Below, one piece after another: positions 1-7,980 of a stretch of DNA of 8,913 nt (position 1 is the stretch's first letter; every line of letters starts with the position of its first letter). The notes under the pieces were generated by a model. The model saw only the letters and a list, made by a program, of their open reading frames with translations, was not told where the DNA came from and did not search any database. The position numbers and the translations under genes were made by a program. The DNA lies in the NCBI GenBank assembly GCA_937910665.1, contig CALEPR010000126.1:1-8913 (forward strand). Direction: 5' to 3'. The stretch comes from an uncultured Selenomonadales bacterium (GTDB lineage Bacteria > Bacillota > Negativicutes > Selenomonadales > Selenomonadaceae).

Positions 1-53
1 TTCGATAAATTTGATTTTTAATTTTTTTCACTTACACAAATCTATTGACACAA

Positions 54-111
54 CCGGGATAAGAGTTTTCTTTTACCTTGAACCTATTCCCTGAAGCTGT
101 GAATACAGTTT
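54..111 (+). repeat. Dispersed repeat, copy A (29 bp exact core 83-111)
   Basis: Positions 83-111 (beginning CCTATTCCCTGAAG, ending AATACAGTTT) recur exactly, as reverse complement, at 6726-6754. Similarity continues outside the core in the same order: CCTTGAA at 76-82 matches CCTTTGAA of the other copy, and GGGATAAG at 56-63 is also present there. The core contains a small imperfect hairpin, AAGCTGT/ACAGTTT around a GAAT loop. Relative to the downstream gene (eno here, the response regulator at the other copy) both copies have the same orientation. I do not recognise the family; it could be a REP/MITE-like repeat or a structured RNA or leader element. Confidence 0.8.
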
Positions 112-192
112 ATCAATGTTCATCCCCCGATGCAAAGTCTAAAGATTATATTTGTTTTGCCACACTTCCCAGTGGAAATTTTTAGAAAAAAC

Positions 193-220
193 TTGCAATT
201 TGTTTTTGAACTGTTATAAT
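193..220 (+). promoter_or_regulatory. Probable sigma-70/A promoter of eno
   Basis: The -10 box TATAAT (215-220) is a perfect consensus and is preceded by TGT (212-214), giving an extended -10 (TGnTATAAT). A -35-like TTGCAA lies at 193-198 with 16 bp spacing. Transcription would begin near 227 and give a leader of about 43 nt before the enolase start. No other good promoter was seen between the repeat and the gene. Confidence 0.75.
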
Positions 221-269
221 AAATTTATTGAAAATTTAAAATGTTTTTTCTGATAAGGGGGATTTTTAG

Positions 270-1628
<1,359 letters not shown>

Positions 1629-1657
1629 TTTTTGACACTTAATCGCTAAATATTTCG

Positions 1658-1690
1658 AGACACTGTTTCAAATCTGAGACAGTGTCTTTT
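1658..1690 (+). terminator. Intrinsic terminator of eno
   Basis: A 13 bp stem (AGACACTGTTTCA at 1658-1670 with TGAGACAGTGTCT at 1675-1687, one G-T wobble) closes an AATC loop and is followed by TTT, 29 nt after the enolase stop. The T tract is short but the stem is long. It separates eno from potC. Confidence 0.85.
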
Positions 1691-1712
1691 AAGTTGCATT
1701 GTCAAGAAATTT

Positions 1713-1741
1713 TTGATAAAATTCCACTCAATTTGTAATAA
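1713..1741 (+). promoter_or_regulatory. Possible promoter of the potC-potD-glycosyltransferase unit
   Basis: TTGATA (1713-1718) and TAATAA (1736-1741) are separated by 17 bp, just after the eno terminator and before the potC ribosome binding site. The -10 match is weak; TAAAAT at 1739-1744 is an alternative -10 with a longer spacer. A promoter is expected here because the terminator isolates the unit from eno, but the exact boxes are uncertain. Confidence 0.35.
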
Positions 1742-1763
1742 AATTTTTGAAGGAGATAGATAG

Positions 1764-2549
1764 ATGGCAAGATTGAAAACGATTTACTTGGCGATAATTT
1801 TTTTATTTCTCTATGCGCCGATCGGAGTTTTGATCGCGCAGTCTTTCAATGAAAGTCGGTATCGCGGACATTGGACGGGATTTACTTTGAAGTGGTATGA
1901 AACACTTTTTCAGAAGGAAGAAATTTTAGACGCACTGTCAAATACAATTTCGATCGGAATTGTCTCTGCGGCGATTGCAACAATTTTGGCTTTGATAACT
2001 TGTCTTGCACTTCGCGAAGTCGGAAAAAAATGGCGTGCGATGTTCATGAGCGTGGCAAATATTCCAATTTTAAATGCAGACATAGTTACAGGAATTTCTT
2101 TAATGCTTTTGTTTCTGGGAATGGGAATGAAACTCGGCTACGGCTCAATTTTGTTGGCGCACGTCGTCTTCAATGTGCCTTATGTGATGTTGTGCATAAT
2201 GCCGCAGTTAATTGCGTTGGACAAAAGTTTTTATGAAGCAGCTTTAGATTTAGGTGCGTCACCTTTCAAGGCGTTCACCAGCGTTGTACTTCCTGAACTT
2301 CGACAGAGTATCTTTGCAGGATTTTTGTTGGCGTTCACAATGTCGGCTGATGATTTTATAATAACTTACTTCACACGCGGCGCAGGAGTCGATACTTTGC
2401 CGACAGAAATTTATTCCGAGCTGAAACTTGGAATACATCCTGAAATGTATGCGCTTTCAACTTTGGTTTTCTTTGCAGTTTTAATTTTTGTAATTTTGTT
2501 CGCGATGAACAGGAAAAAATTTAAAAATCAAGCGGAGGACTTCATCTGA
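1764..2549 (+). CDS. potC: Spermidine/putrescine ABC transporter permease PotC
   Basis: Inner-membrane permease subunit of a polyamine importer, normally paired with PotB and driven by the ATPase PotA. The 261-residue protein starts with a hydrophobic helix (about 7-26) and carries further membrane segments around 62-82, 103-120, 126-149, 183-203 and 229-248, the usual six. The binding-protein-dependent permease EAA loop is clear at 158-177 (EAALDLGASPFKAF then LP), where the ATPase docks. The ADDFIITYF segment after it is typical of PotC/YdcV-type permeases. AAGGAG at 1750-1755 lies 8 nt before the ATG. The stop codon overlaps the potD start by 1 nt (TGATG), indicating translational coupling. 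No potA or potB lies upstream, where eno and its terminator sit instead. A related polyamine-type permease with another substrate cannot be excluded. Confidence 0.93.
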   Translation: MARLKTIYLAIIFLFLYAPIGVLIAQSFNESRYRGHWTGFTLKWYETLFQKEEILDALSNTISIGIVSAAIATILALITCLALREVGKKWRAMFMSVANIPILNADIVTGISLMLLFLGMGMKLGYGSILLAHVVFNVPYVMLCIMPQLIALDKSFYEAALDLGASPFKAFTSVVLPELRQSIFAGFLLAFTMSADDFIITYFTRGAGVDTLPTEIYSELKLGIHPEMYALSTLVFFAVLIFVILFAMNRKKFKNQAEDFI

Positions 2550-3604
2550 TGAAAAAAATTTTTGCTATCCTTTTGACTTTGATAATTTGCTTGAATTTTT
2601 CCGGCTGCGGCGACGAGGCTGACGAAGGCAATGTAGTTTACGTTTACAGCTGGGGAGATTATTTAGATCCGCAAACTTTGGAAATGTTCGAGGAAGAAAC
2701 GGGAATCAAAGTTGTGATTGATGAGTTCGACACTAATGAAAATATGTATCCGCGCATTGTTGAAGGCGCGATTCACTACGATGTAATTTGTCCTTCCGAT
2801 TATATGATTCAGAAAATGATTGCAAATAATTTACTTCAGCCGTTGGACTTTGAAAAACTTCCAAACGCAAAAAAATATATTGGCGAAAAATTTTTCCAAC
2901 AGTCAGAAACTTTTGATCCTGGCAACCACTATTCAGTTCCATACTGCTGGGGAACTGTCGGAATAATGTATGACACCACAAAAATTGAAGAACCTGTGGA
3001 CAGTTGGACGGTTCTCTGGAATGAAAAATATAAAAATGAAATTTTGATGCAGGATTCTTCACGCGACGCTTTGATGATTCCTCTGAAAATTCTTGGACGC
3101 AGTATAAATGAAACTGATGAACTTTATTTGACGCAGGCGCGTGATATGCTGATAAAACAAAAGCCGCTTGTGCAAGCCTACGTTGTCGACGAGGCGAAAG
3201 ATAAATTGATTTCAGGCGAGGCGGCGATGGGCGTTGTCTTTTCCGGCGAAGCACTTCAGATTATGTTGGAAAATGAAAATATGGATTTTGCAGTGCCGAA
3301 GGAAGGAACAAATTTTTGGATTGATTCTTGGGTAATTGCTCGCGACGCTGAAAATATTGACAACGCACACAAGTTTATAGATTTTATGTGCCGACCGGAT
3401 ATTGCTGTAATAAATTTTGATTATCTCGGCTACTCCACTCCGAATACTGAAGTTCAGGAACTTGAGGAGGACGAAGATTATAAAAATTCCACAGTGGCTT
3501 TTCCTGAGCCGGAAGTTTATGAAAATCAAGAAACTTATAAATATCTCGGCAACAAAATGGACAGATATTACAACAGACTTTGGATGCAAGTTAAAGTTGA
3601 TTAA
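2549..3604 (+). CDS. potD: Spermidine/putrescine-binding lipoprotein PotD
   Basis: Extracytoplasmic solute-binding protein that delivers polyamines to the PotBC permease. Of 351 residues, 1-19 form a lipoprotein signal (MKK, hydrophobic core, then FSGC), with the lipidated cysteine at 20. The mature part opens with the PotD-type segment VYSWGDYLDP (31-40), followed by FEEETGIKVV and a DxNENMY motif. PSDYM, YSVPYCWGT and FWIDSWVIARDA also match the family; aromatic W35, Y38 and the WxD of FWIDSW are positions known to cage polyamines in E. coli PotD. At the position of E. coli W229 a phenylalanine (VVFSGEA) appears, by hand alignment only, so the exact polyamine preference is open. GGAGG at 2534-2538 precedes the start by 10 nt inside the end of potC. 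Confidence 0.94.
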   Translation: MKKIFAILLTLIICLNFSGCGDEADEGNVVYVYSWGDYLDPQTLEMFEEETGIKVVIDEFDTNENMYPRIVEGAIHYDVICPSDYMIQKMIANNLLQPLDFEKLPNAKKYIGEKFFQQSETFDPGNHYSVPYCWGTVGIMYDTTKIEEPVDSWTVLWNEKYKNEILMQDSSRDALMIPLKILGRSINETDELYLTQARDMLIKQKPLVQAYVVDEAKDKLISGEAAMGVVFSGEALQIMLENENMDFAVPKEGTNFWIDSWVIARDAENIDNAHKFIDFMCRPDIAVINFDYLGYSTPNTEVQELEEDEDYKNSTVAFPEPEVYENQETYKYLGNKMDRYYNRLWMQVKVD

Positions 3605-3622
3605 AAATTTTTGGTGATTTTT

Positions 3623-4624
3623 ATGAAAATTTCTTTGATAGTTCCATTCTATAACACAGAAAATTTTTTGCCGCTCCTGTTTGAAAGTATTTGGCAACAA
3701 ACTTTTCAAGATTTTGAAATTATTGCGGTGGACGATTGCAGCAAAGATAATTCTGTTGAAGTTGTGGAAAGTTTTTTGCCGAAGTTTGAAGGCAGATTAA
3801 AAATTATTCGTCGCGAAAAAAATTCCGGCAGTCCTGGCACTCCCCGCAACGACGGAATTAAAATTGCGTCAGGAAAATATATCGCCTTCGCGGATAGTGA
3901 TGATATGTTAATGCCCGACGCTTTGCAAGAACTTTTCGATGCGGCGGAAAAAACTTCAGCCGACATTGTCCACACAGAAAAATATTTTCAATTTATCGAC
4001 AGCGAATCAAAAACTTTATCGGCAGACAACATTGAAACGGACAGTTTTGAAATTCCGCCTTTTGTCGAGAAAATTACTTTTGAAACCGACAATATAACAA
4101 ATCGCGTCAGAAGATTTTGCAACAAAAAAACTTTCTGGGTGCCGTGGGGAAAATTATTCCGCCGCGACTTTTTGACAGAAAATAATTTGTCTTTCCCTGC
4201 GCTTTACAACTGCGAAGATTTTATTTTCCACTTTCAATGTCTTTGCCTTGCAAAAAAATATGTGCGTATTCCGAGCATAACTTACATTTACCGCAAAGAC
4301 AGAAAAAATTCTGCCTCGCACGTGGATACGAACAATGAACGACTTATAGAAATGTGGCTAAAGATTGTCATTGACGGCGTGAATTTTTTAAATAGTTTTA
4401 TGGATAGTCAAAAAGTTTTTCAAAATGACAATCAACTTCGCTACAATGTTACAGACTTTTACATGATGCTGAATTTAAATTCGATTATGGAATTTTTTTT
4501 GCTGCTCGATTCAAATGTACTTGCGAATATTATTTACAAAACTTTGCAGAAAAATTCTTTCGACAGCGACAGAGTTTTTGCTCACCTCGTGACTTGGATT
4601 AAACGCGGCGCGATGGGAAAATAA
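3623..4624 (+). CDS. Family 2 glycosyltransferase (GT-A fold)
   Basis: Probably transfers a sugar from a nucleotide-sugar donor during capsule, lipopolysaccharide or other cell-surface glycan synthesis; acceptor and sugar cannot be read from the sequence. The protein of 333 residues begins with the hallmark MKISLIVPFYNTENFL and EIIAVDDCSKDNS (UDP-binding D37/D38). It then has GTPRNDGIKIASGKYIAFADSDD (75-94 region) with the metal-binding DSDD at 91-94, and a later NCEDFIFHFQ segment that may carry the catalytic base. No membrane helix is evident. The ATG at 3623 is preferred over TTG 3611 or GTG 3614 because GGTGA (3613-3617) stands 5 nt before it and the family normally starts at this point. 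It follows potD by 18 nt and is probably co-transcribed, although the functions are not obviously linked. Confidence 0.88.
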   Translation: MKISLIVPFYNTENFLPLLFESIWQQTFQDFEIIAVDDCSKDNSVEVVESFLPKFEGRLKIIRREKNSGSPGTPRNDGIKIASGKYIAFADSDDMLMPDALQELFDAAEKTSADIVHTEKYFQFIDSESKTLSADNIETDSFEIPPFVEKITFETDNITNRVRRFCNKKTFWVPWGKLFRRDFLTENNLSFPALYNCEDFIFHFQCLCLAKKYVRIPSITYIYRKDRKNSASHVDTNNERLIEMWLKIVIDGVNFLNSFMDSQKVFQNDNQLRYNVTDFYMMLNLNSIMEFFLLLDSNVLANIIYKTLQKNSFDSDRVFAHLVTWIKRGAMGK

Positions 4625-4641
4625 ATTTTGAAAATCAAAAA

Positions 4642-4680
4642 AGCCTTGCAACTTTTTCTGCAAGGCTGTTATTTTTTTTT
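4642..4680. terminator. Bidirectional terminator between the glycosyltransferase and tRNA-Ser
   Basis: A perfect 9 bp stem, AGCCTTGCA (4642-4650) and TGCAAGGCT (4659-4667), closes an 8 nt loop. On the plus strand it is followed by GTTA and nine T; on the minus strand TTTTTTGATTTT follows (from AAAATCAAAAAAG at 4632-4643). It can therefore end both the converging glycosyltransferase and tRNA transcripts. Confidence 0.9.
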
Positions 4681-4684
4681 GAAA

Positions 4685-4773
4685 TGGCGGAGGGGGTGGG
4701 ATTCGAACCCACGGTGGCTTGTGACCACACTTGATTTCGAGTCAAGCACCTTCAACCGCTCGGACACTCCTCC
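4685..4773 (-). tRNA. tRNA-Ser (anticodon CGA)
   Basis: The minus strand folds into a class II tRNA of 89 nt with an encoded CCA end. The anticodon arm is CTTGA-CTCGAAA-TCAAG, giving anticodon CGA (codon UCG). The T arm is GTGGG-TTCGAAT-CCCAC, and the long variable arm pairs GTGG with CCAC around a 7 nt loop, which together with G73 identifies serine. The acceptor stem GGAGGAG/CCCCTCC contains one A6-C67 mismatch. It is a single gene with its own promoter and a terminator shared with the glycosyltransferase. Confidence 0.96.
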
Positions 4774-4786
4774 GTAAACTTTGGAA

Positions 4787-4815
4787 ATGTTACCACAAAG
4801 TTTTTATTCTGTCAA
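4787..4815 (-). promoter_or_regulatory. Promoter of tRNA-Ser
   Basis: On the minus strand TTGACA (4815-4810, perfect -35) is followed after 17 bp by TAACAT (4792-4787), itself preceded by TGG to give an extended -10. The -10 ends 13 nt before the first tRNA base, so only a very short 5' leader would need removal. Confidence 0.85.
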
Positions 4816-4936
4816 ATTTTACTGTGCAAAACCTCAAACGCTCAAAAATATCTGCCAACTCGACAAGATAAAAAATTTTTTCGGCATAAGTTCAAAATCA
4901 ATTTAAAAAAAATTTGCGCCCAAAATTTTACGCTCC

Positions 4937-5860
4937 TCAAAAGCTGTCATCGTTATTCACAATTTTTGCGTAAATGTAACCTTCGCGAACTCCTGAATCG
5001 CTGTAAATAATATTTAAACTTCCGAAACGCTTTGCAAGCACGTCGGCAATCACAAGTCCCGGCATAAATGTGTGCATGCGCTCGGGGACAGTTCTCATCA
5101 ATAAAATTTTGTCCGGCACAATCAATTCTCTGTCGCGCAAAAATCTCAGCAAAATTTCGCGCATCCTCACGACTTCCATTCTCATATTTCTGCGCGGCAT
5201 TCCGTACATAGCATTATAAAGTGCCATAGCTCCTTTAAAAGTCCCGCCTATGCCGCAAATTTGCGCGTGAGAGACCGCCTGAAATTCTTGGATAGCGGAA
5301 ACAGTCGCTTCTGCCTCAGCATACATCTCGGCAAGTTCTTCCGCGCTCGGCAAAATGTGAGTCCCAGTGTAACGTGTGTGAAAGTTCAGCGAACCGATCG
5401 GTAAACTGACTTTAACTTGGATTTCACGTTTGGCGAAGTAAACAATTTCCGTGCTGCCGCCGCCAATGTCAATTAAAAGTCCTGTGTCCTCGATCAAATC
5501 ATGCGTCGCGCCGATAAAATCAAAAGTTGCTTCGTCGTCGCCGCTCATGATTGTCAAATTTGTTCGCGTCCTATGAGAAATTTCTCGCACTGCATCCTGT
5601 CCGTTAATTGCATTTCGGAGCGCGGCGGTGGTGAAAGCCGTCACGCTATGGATTCCCAAGTCATCCAAAAAATTTTTGTACTCTTGAAGAACCTCGACAA
5701 CTTTATCAATACCCGCTCGCTGGAGCATATGATCTCTGACGTAGGAGGCAAGTCCGACAGTGTGTTTGCGTTTCATCTGCATTTCCACTCTGTCGCCGTC
5801 GATTTCATAAATCGCCATTCTAATTGTATTCGATCCCACGTCAATCATCGCGTAAAGCAT
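4937..5860 (-). CDS. Ppx/GppA family phosphatase
   Basis: Member of the ASKHA-fold exopolyphosphatase / pppGpp phosphohydrolase family, which removes terminal phosphate from polyphosphate or converts pppGpp to ppGpp. The two activities cannot be told apart by sequence. At 307 residues it is the short, two-domain form lacking the C-terminal HD-like extension of E. coli Ppx. Visible motifs are phosphate-1 IDVGSNTIRM (6-15), TTAALRNA (77-84), SGDDEA with E110 as probable catalytic acid/base, phosphate-2 LLIDIGGGSTEIV (128-140) and the adenosine-type GIGGTFKGA (203-211). The ATG at 5860 is chosen because GGCGGTGG ends 6 nt before it; a longer in-frame TTG at 5911 lacks a binding site. It lies 47 nt downstream of the response regulator gene with no terminator between them, so an operon is likely. 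Confidence 0.92.
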   Translation of the reverse strand: MLYAMIDVGSNTIRMAIYEIDGDRVEMQMKRKHTVGLASYVRDHMLQRAGIDKVVEVLQEYKNFLDDLGIHSVTAFTTAALRNAINGQDAVREISHRTRTNLTIMSGDDEATFDFIGATHDLIEDTGLLIDIGGGSTEIVYFAKREIQVKVSLPIGSLNFHTRYTGTHILPSAEELAEMYAEAEATVSAIQEFQAVSHAQICGIGGTFKGAMALYNAMYGMPRRNMRMEVVRMREILLRFLRDRELIVPDKILLMRTVPERMHTFMPGLVIADVLAKRFGSLNIIYSDSGVREGYIYAKIVNNDDSF

Positions 5861-5907
5861 TTTTTTCCACCGCCTTTTTTTAAAGCCGAGAACTTTCCCC
5901 GAAAAAA

Positions 5908-6693
5908 TCAAAAACTGGATTTGGCGTTAATTTCTTCTACATGTTTCTTTTCAAAAAATTCCTCAATCGAAGACAAAATTTGTTCGCGCGGAAGTGACTT
6001 TAACAAATAGCCGTCCGGTTTTAACGAAACAACTTTCATGACACTTTCTCTGTCGCCCTTGCCTGTCAGGAACATTACAGGAACTCTGTCAACTTTTGTT
6101 TCGCTGCGGATCATTTCCAAAACTTGTGGGCCGGAAGTCACAGGCATTTCATAATCCAACAAAATTAAATTCGGCTTGTTGTCGGCAAGATACATCAACG
6201 CCTGCATACCGCTCGTCACGATTGTAATTCTGTAGTAAGGATCGAGCCAGCCTTTCATCATCTTCAAGAAAGTCGGATCATCATCGACGAGCAAAATACT
6301 TTTCTGCATTTCCTTTTCGTCGATTGTCTGGGCAAATTTATGAACTTCGGCAGTCAACTTTTTTAAATCGATCGGACGCTCAAATTTTTCCGCGATCGCC
6401 GCCGCCGGCAAAGTATTTTCTACAATGCCGAGTTCATCCAGATTTCCAAGCAGAATTAAAATTTTGTCCTCCTCAAGGCAAATGTCTTTCAAGTAAACCA
6501 AAACGTCAGTAATGTCCTCGACAAATTTGCCGAGATAAAAAACCATTATCGAAATTTCATCCTTGCTTTCGGAAATTTCTTCGACAGTCGGATTGACGTG
6601 AATAACGTCGTAACCCGCGCCTTCAAAATTTTTCTGGATCGAGTTCCCCATGAAAGAAACTCCTTGACTTATGAACATAATCTTGGTTCTCAT
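5908..6693 (-). CDS. Two-receiver response regulator without output domain
   Basis: A 261-residue cytosolic signalling protein. The C-terminal part (131-250) is a canonical CheY-like receiver: acidic pocket D137-D139 (LLVDDDP), phosphoacceptor D180 in LILLDYEMP, T210 (FLTGKGD) and K232 (GYLLKS). The N-terminal part (1-125) looks like a degenerate receiver with alternating strand/helix pattern and a conserved P107 near the end (FERPIDLKKL). It lacks the phosphoacceptor: at the end of its third strand the sequence is MVFYLGKF, with no Asp. No DNA-binding, GGDEF or histidine kinase domain is present, and no kinase gene lies nearby. GAAGGTG ends 7 nt before the ATG. The Ppx/GppA gene follows on the same strand. 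The dispersed repeat lies 33 bp upstream. Confidence 0.9.
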   Translation of the reverse strand: MRTKIMFISQGVSFMGNSIQKNFEGAGYDVIHVNPTVEEISESKDEISIMVFYLGKFVEDITDVLVYLKDICLEEDKILILLGNLDELGIVENTLPAAAIAEKFERPIDLKKLTAEVHKFAQTIDEKEMQKSILLVDDDPTFLKMMKGWLDPYYRITIVTSGMQALMYLADNKPNLILLDYEMPVTSGPQVLEMIRSETKVDRVPVMFLTGKGDRESVMKVVSLKPDGYLLKSLPREQILSSIEEFFEKKHVEEINAKSSF

Positions 6694-6725
6694 TAGATCA
6701 CACCTTCATAAAAGTTTTTTTTCAG

Positions 6726-6811
6726 AAACTGTATTCACAGCTTCAGGGAATAGGATTTAGTTCAAAGGATTTAGTTTCCTCTATTCCCTTGTCTTTTAAT
6801 CCTTATCCCTG
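6726..6811 (-). repeat. Dispersed repeat, copy B, with nested inverted repeats
   Basis: Positions 6726-6754 are the exact reverse complement of 83-111. Beyond the core, TTCAAAGG (6761-6768) and CTTATCCC (6802-6809) match copy A, but this copy has extra sequence, including two 11 nt direct repeats AGGATTTAGTT at 6752-6762 and 6766-6776. AGGGAATAG (6745-6753) can pair either with CTATTCCCT (6781-6789, 9 of 9) or, extended as CAGGGAATAGGATT (6744-6757), with AATCCTTATCCCTG (6798-6811, 12 of 14). It fills most of the 168 bp between the peptidase and response regulator genes. Confidence 0.8.
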
Positions 6812-6840
6812 GAACTTGTTCATACAAGTTCTATTTTTTT
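6812..6840 (+). terminator. Terminator-like hairpin with T tract on the plus strand
   Basis: GAACTTGT (6812-6819), loop TCAT and ACAAGTTC (6824-6831) form a perfect 8 bp stem, followed on the plus strand by TATTTTTTTT. On the minus strand the stem is followed by CAGGGATAAGG, so it is not a classic terminator for the peptidase gene that ends 22 nt upstream of it. No plus-strand coding gene precedes it, so it may end a small RNA that includes repeat copy B, or serve mainly as a 3' stabilising hairpin of the peptidase mRNA. Confidence 0.5.
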
Positions 6841-6861
6841 TCAAGCTGTCACAACTAAATT

Positions 6862-7965
6862 TTAAAGGTAACTGATTGGATTAACTTTCTGCCCATTGAC
6901 ATGAACTTCATAGTGAACGTGAGGACCCGTGCTGAATCCCGTCGAACCCATGTAAGCGATAATTTGTCCGCGCTTGACGCTTTGCCCCGAAGAAACAATA
7001 ACTTGCGAGGCGTGTCCGTAGCGAGTCATAATTCCATTTCCGTGATTTATGTCGACCATATTTCCATAGCCGCCCGAATCCCAGCCTGCATACTCGACAA
7101 CGCCGTCCGCCGTCGCGACAATCGGAGTACCGAGATCATTTGCAATATCCATTCCGGGATGAAAATCACTGCCGCCCCAACGAAGTCCGTAAGGCGAGGT
7201 TACAACGCCCGTAGCGGGCCAAATTGAGGGCATATTCGAACTTGCGGAAGGATTGCCGGTAAATTTACTCCAGTCAATATTTTGCGAAGAACTTGGAACA
7301 GAATTTATCGCAGGCGAGCTGTATGAAGGAGTTGTTCCTCCATTCACGGGCAAAACCCAACCGCCGGAATAATTTTCCGAGCCGCCGGAAGTCGAAATTC
7401 CTGCCGCAGATTTTTTTGCCCAGTTTGCGCTGCGCTCTTGAAGTTCGCTCTGGAAAGCGTCCAAACTTTCTTTGCGAATCGCGGCGCGTTTTTCAATCAT
7501 ATCCAGAGCTTCGGCAACGTCGGAAATTTCTAATTCTGAAATTGGACCGCCCTGCCCTGTATGTTTGTCGGAATTTTTTTCAGCGGCGGAATTTTTTTCG
7601 CCTTCGGAAATATTTTCAGCATCGAGCGGATCTTCTTTCGGAGGTTTCAAACCTGCTTGAAGTCGCAGTGCTTCCTCCTGCCTTGCCAAATCCTGAAGTG
7701 TTTCGCTCATTTCGTCAGCCTTTTTGGAAATTGTCAAAAGTTGTTCCTGCTGAATTTCATTCGCTTGCTGAACTTCAGAAACCGAGTCGGCATTTTTCTG
7801 TTTGTAAAGTGCGCTGTAAACTGAATAGCCGCATGAACCGACAAAAATCAATGCACCAAGTACGGCAGATGCCACGCCAAATTTAAAAGTGCCTGAAGAT
7901 AAATTTATTTCGCGATTCTTGCCGCCGCCTTTTATGCTGATAACATAATTTTCTTTGTCTGCCAA
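6862..7965 (-). CDS. Membrane-anchored M23 (LytM-type) peptidase
   Basis: Predicted zinc metallopeptidase acting on peptidoglycan cross-bridges or stem peptides, or a regulator of amidases, outside the cytoplasmic membrane. Order in the 367 residues: short polar N-terminus, one membrane helix (about 29-50), a charged coiled-coil region (about 57-105), a Glu/Lys/Ser-rich low-complexity linker (to ~145), a second helix-rich stretch (~150-180), a Ser/Gly/Pro linker, then the M23 domain to the end. Zinc ligands are H269 and D273 (FHPGMD) and H351 of HVHYE; H318 (RYGHAS) and H349 complete the active site, so it should be catalytically competent. Start is TTG at 7965: GGAGGG (7980-7975) stands 9 nt upstream and no ATG fits. 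Sequence immediately upstream appears foreign (see junction), so no promoter can be seen. Confidence 0.92.
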   Translation of the reverse strand: MADKENYVISIKGGGKNREINLSSGTFKFGVASAVLGALIFVGSCGYSVYSALYKQKNADSVSEVQQANEIQQEQLLTISKKADEMSETLQDLARQEEALRLQAGLKPPKEDPLDAENISEGEKNSAAEKNSDKHTGQGGPISELEISDVAEALDMIEKRAAIRKESLDAFQSELQERSANWAKKSAAGISTSGGSENYSGGWVLPVNGGTTPSYSSPAINSVPSSSQNIDWSKFTGNPSASSNMPSIWPATGVVTSPYGLRWGGSDFHPGMDIANDLGTPIVATADGVVEYAGWDSGGYGNMVDINHGNGIMTRYGHASQVIVSSGQSVKRGQIIAYMGSTGFSTGPHVHYEVHVNGQKVNPISYL

Positions 7966-7980
7966 TTACAAAGTCCCTCC

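Noticed and set aside
45..73. Possible promoter from TTGACA at 45-50
   Set aside because: No -10-like hexamer at 16-18 bp spacing (TTCTTT region), so only a chance -35 match.
1..94. Possible 3' end of an upstream gene in frame 2
   Set aside because: The frame is open but its translation is low-complexity Phe/Ile/Leu-rich and unrecognisable, and it runs into the repeat element.
2733..3254. Open frame of 173 codons antisense to potD
   Set aside because: Basic, low-complexity translation with no start signal, opposite a fully conserved PotD.
4880..4936. Terminator for the Ppx/GppA gene
   Set aside because: Only AT-only self-complementary stretches (AAAATTT/AAATTTT) are present; no GC-containing stem, so not called.
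5861..5911. Longer start (TTG 5911) for the Ppx/GppA protein overlapping the regulator stop
   Set aside because: No Shine-Dalgarno upstream, and the added residues are a basic tail; the ATG at 5860 has GGCGGTGG at good spacing and begins at the family's normal N-terminus.
6752..6776. Two AGGATTTAGTT copies as the start of a CRISPR or iteron array
   Set aside because: Only two 11 nt copies with a 3 nt gap; no third unit, no spacer regularity and no cas or rep gene.
7293..7886. Open frame of 197 codons antisense to the M23 peptidase linker
   Set aside because: It mirrors the Glu/Lys/Ser-rich linker and coiled coil of the real gene; no ribosome binding site or domain.
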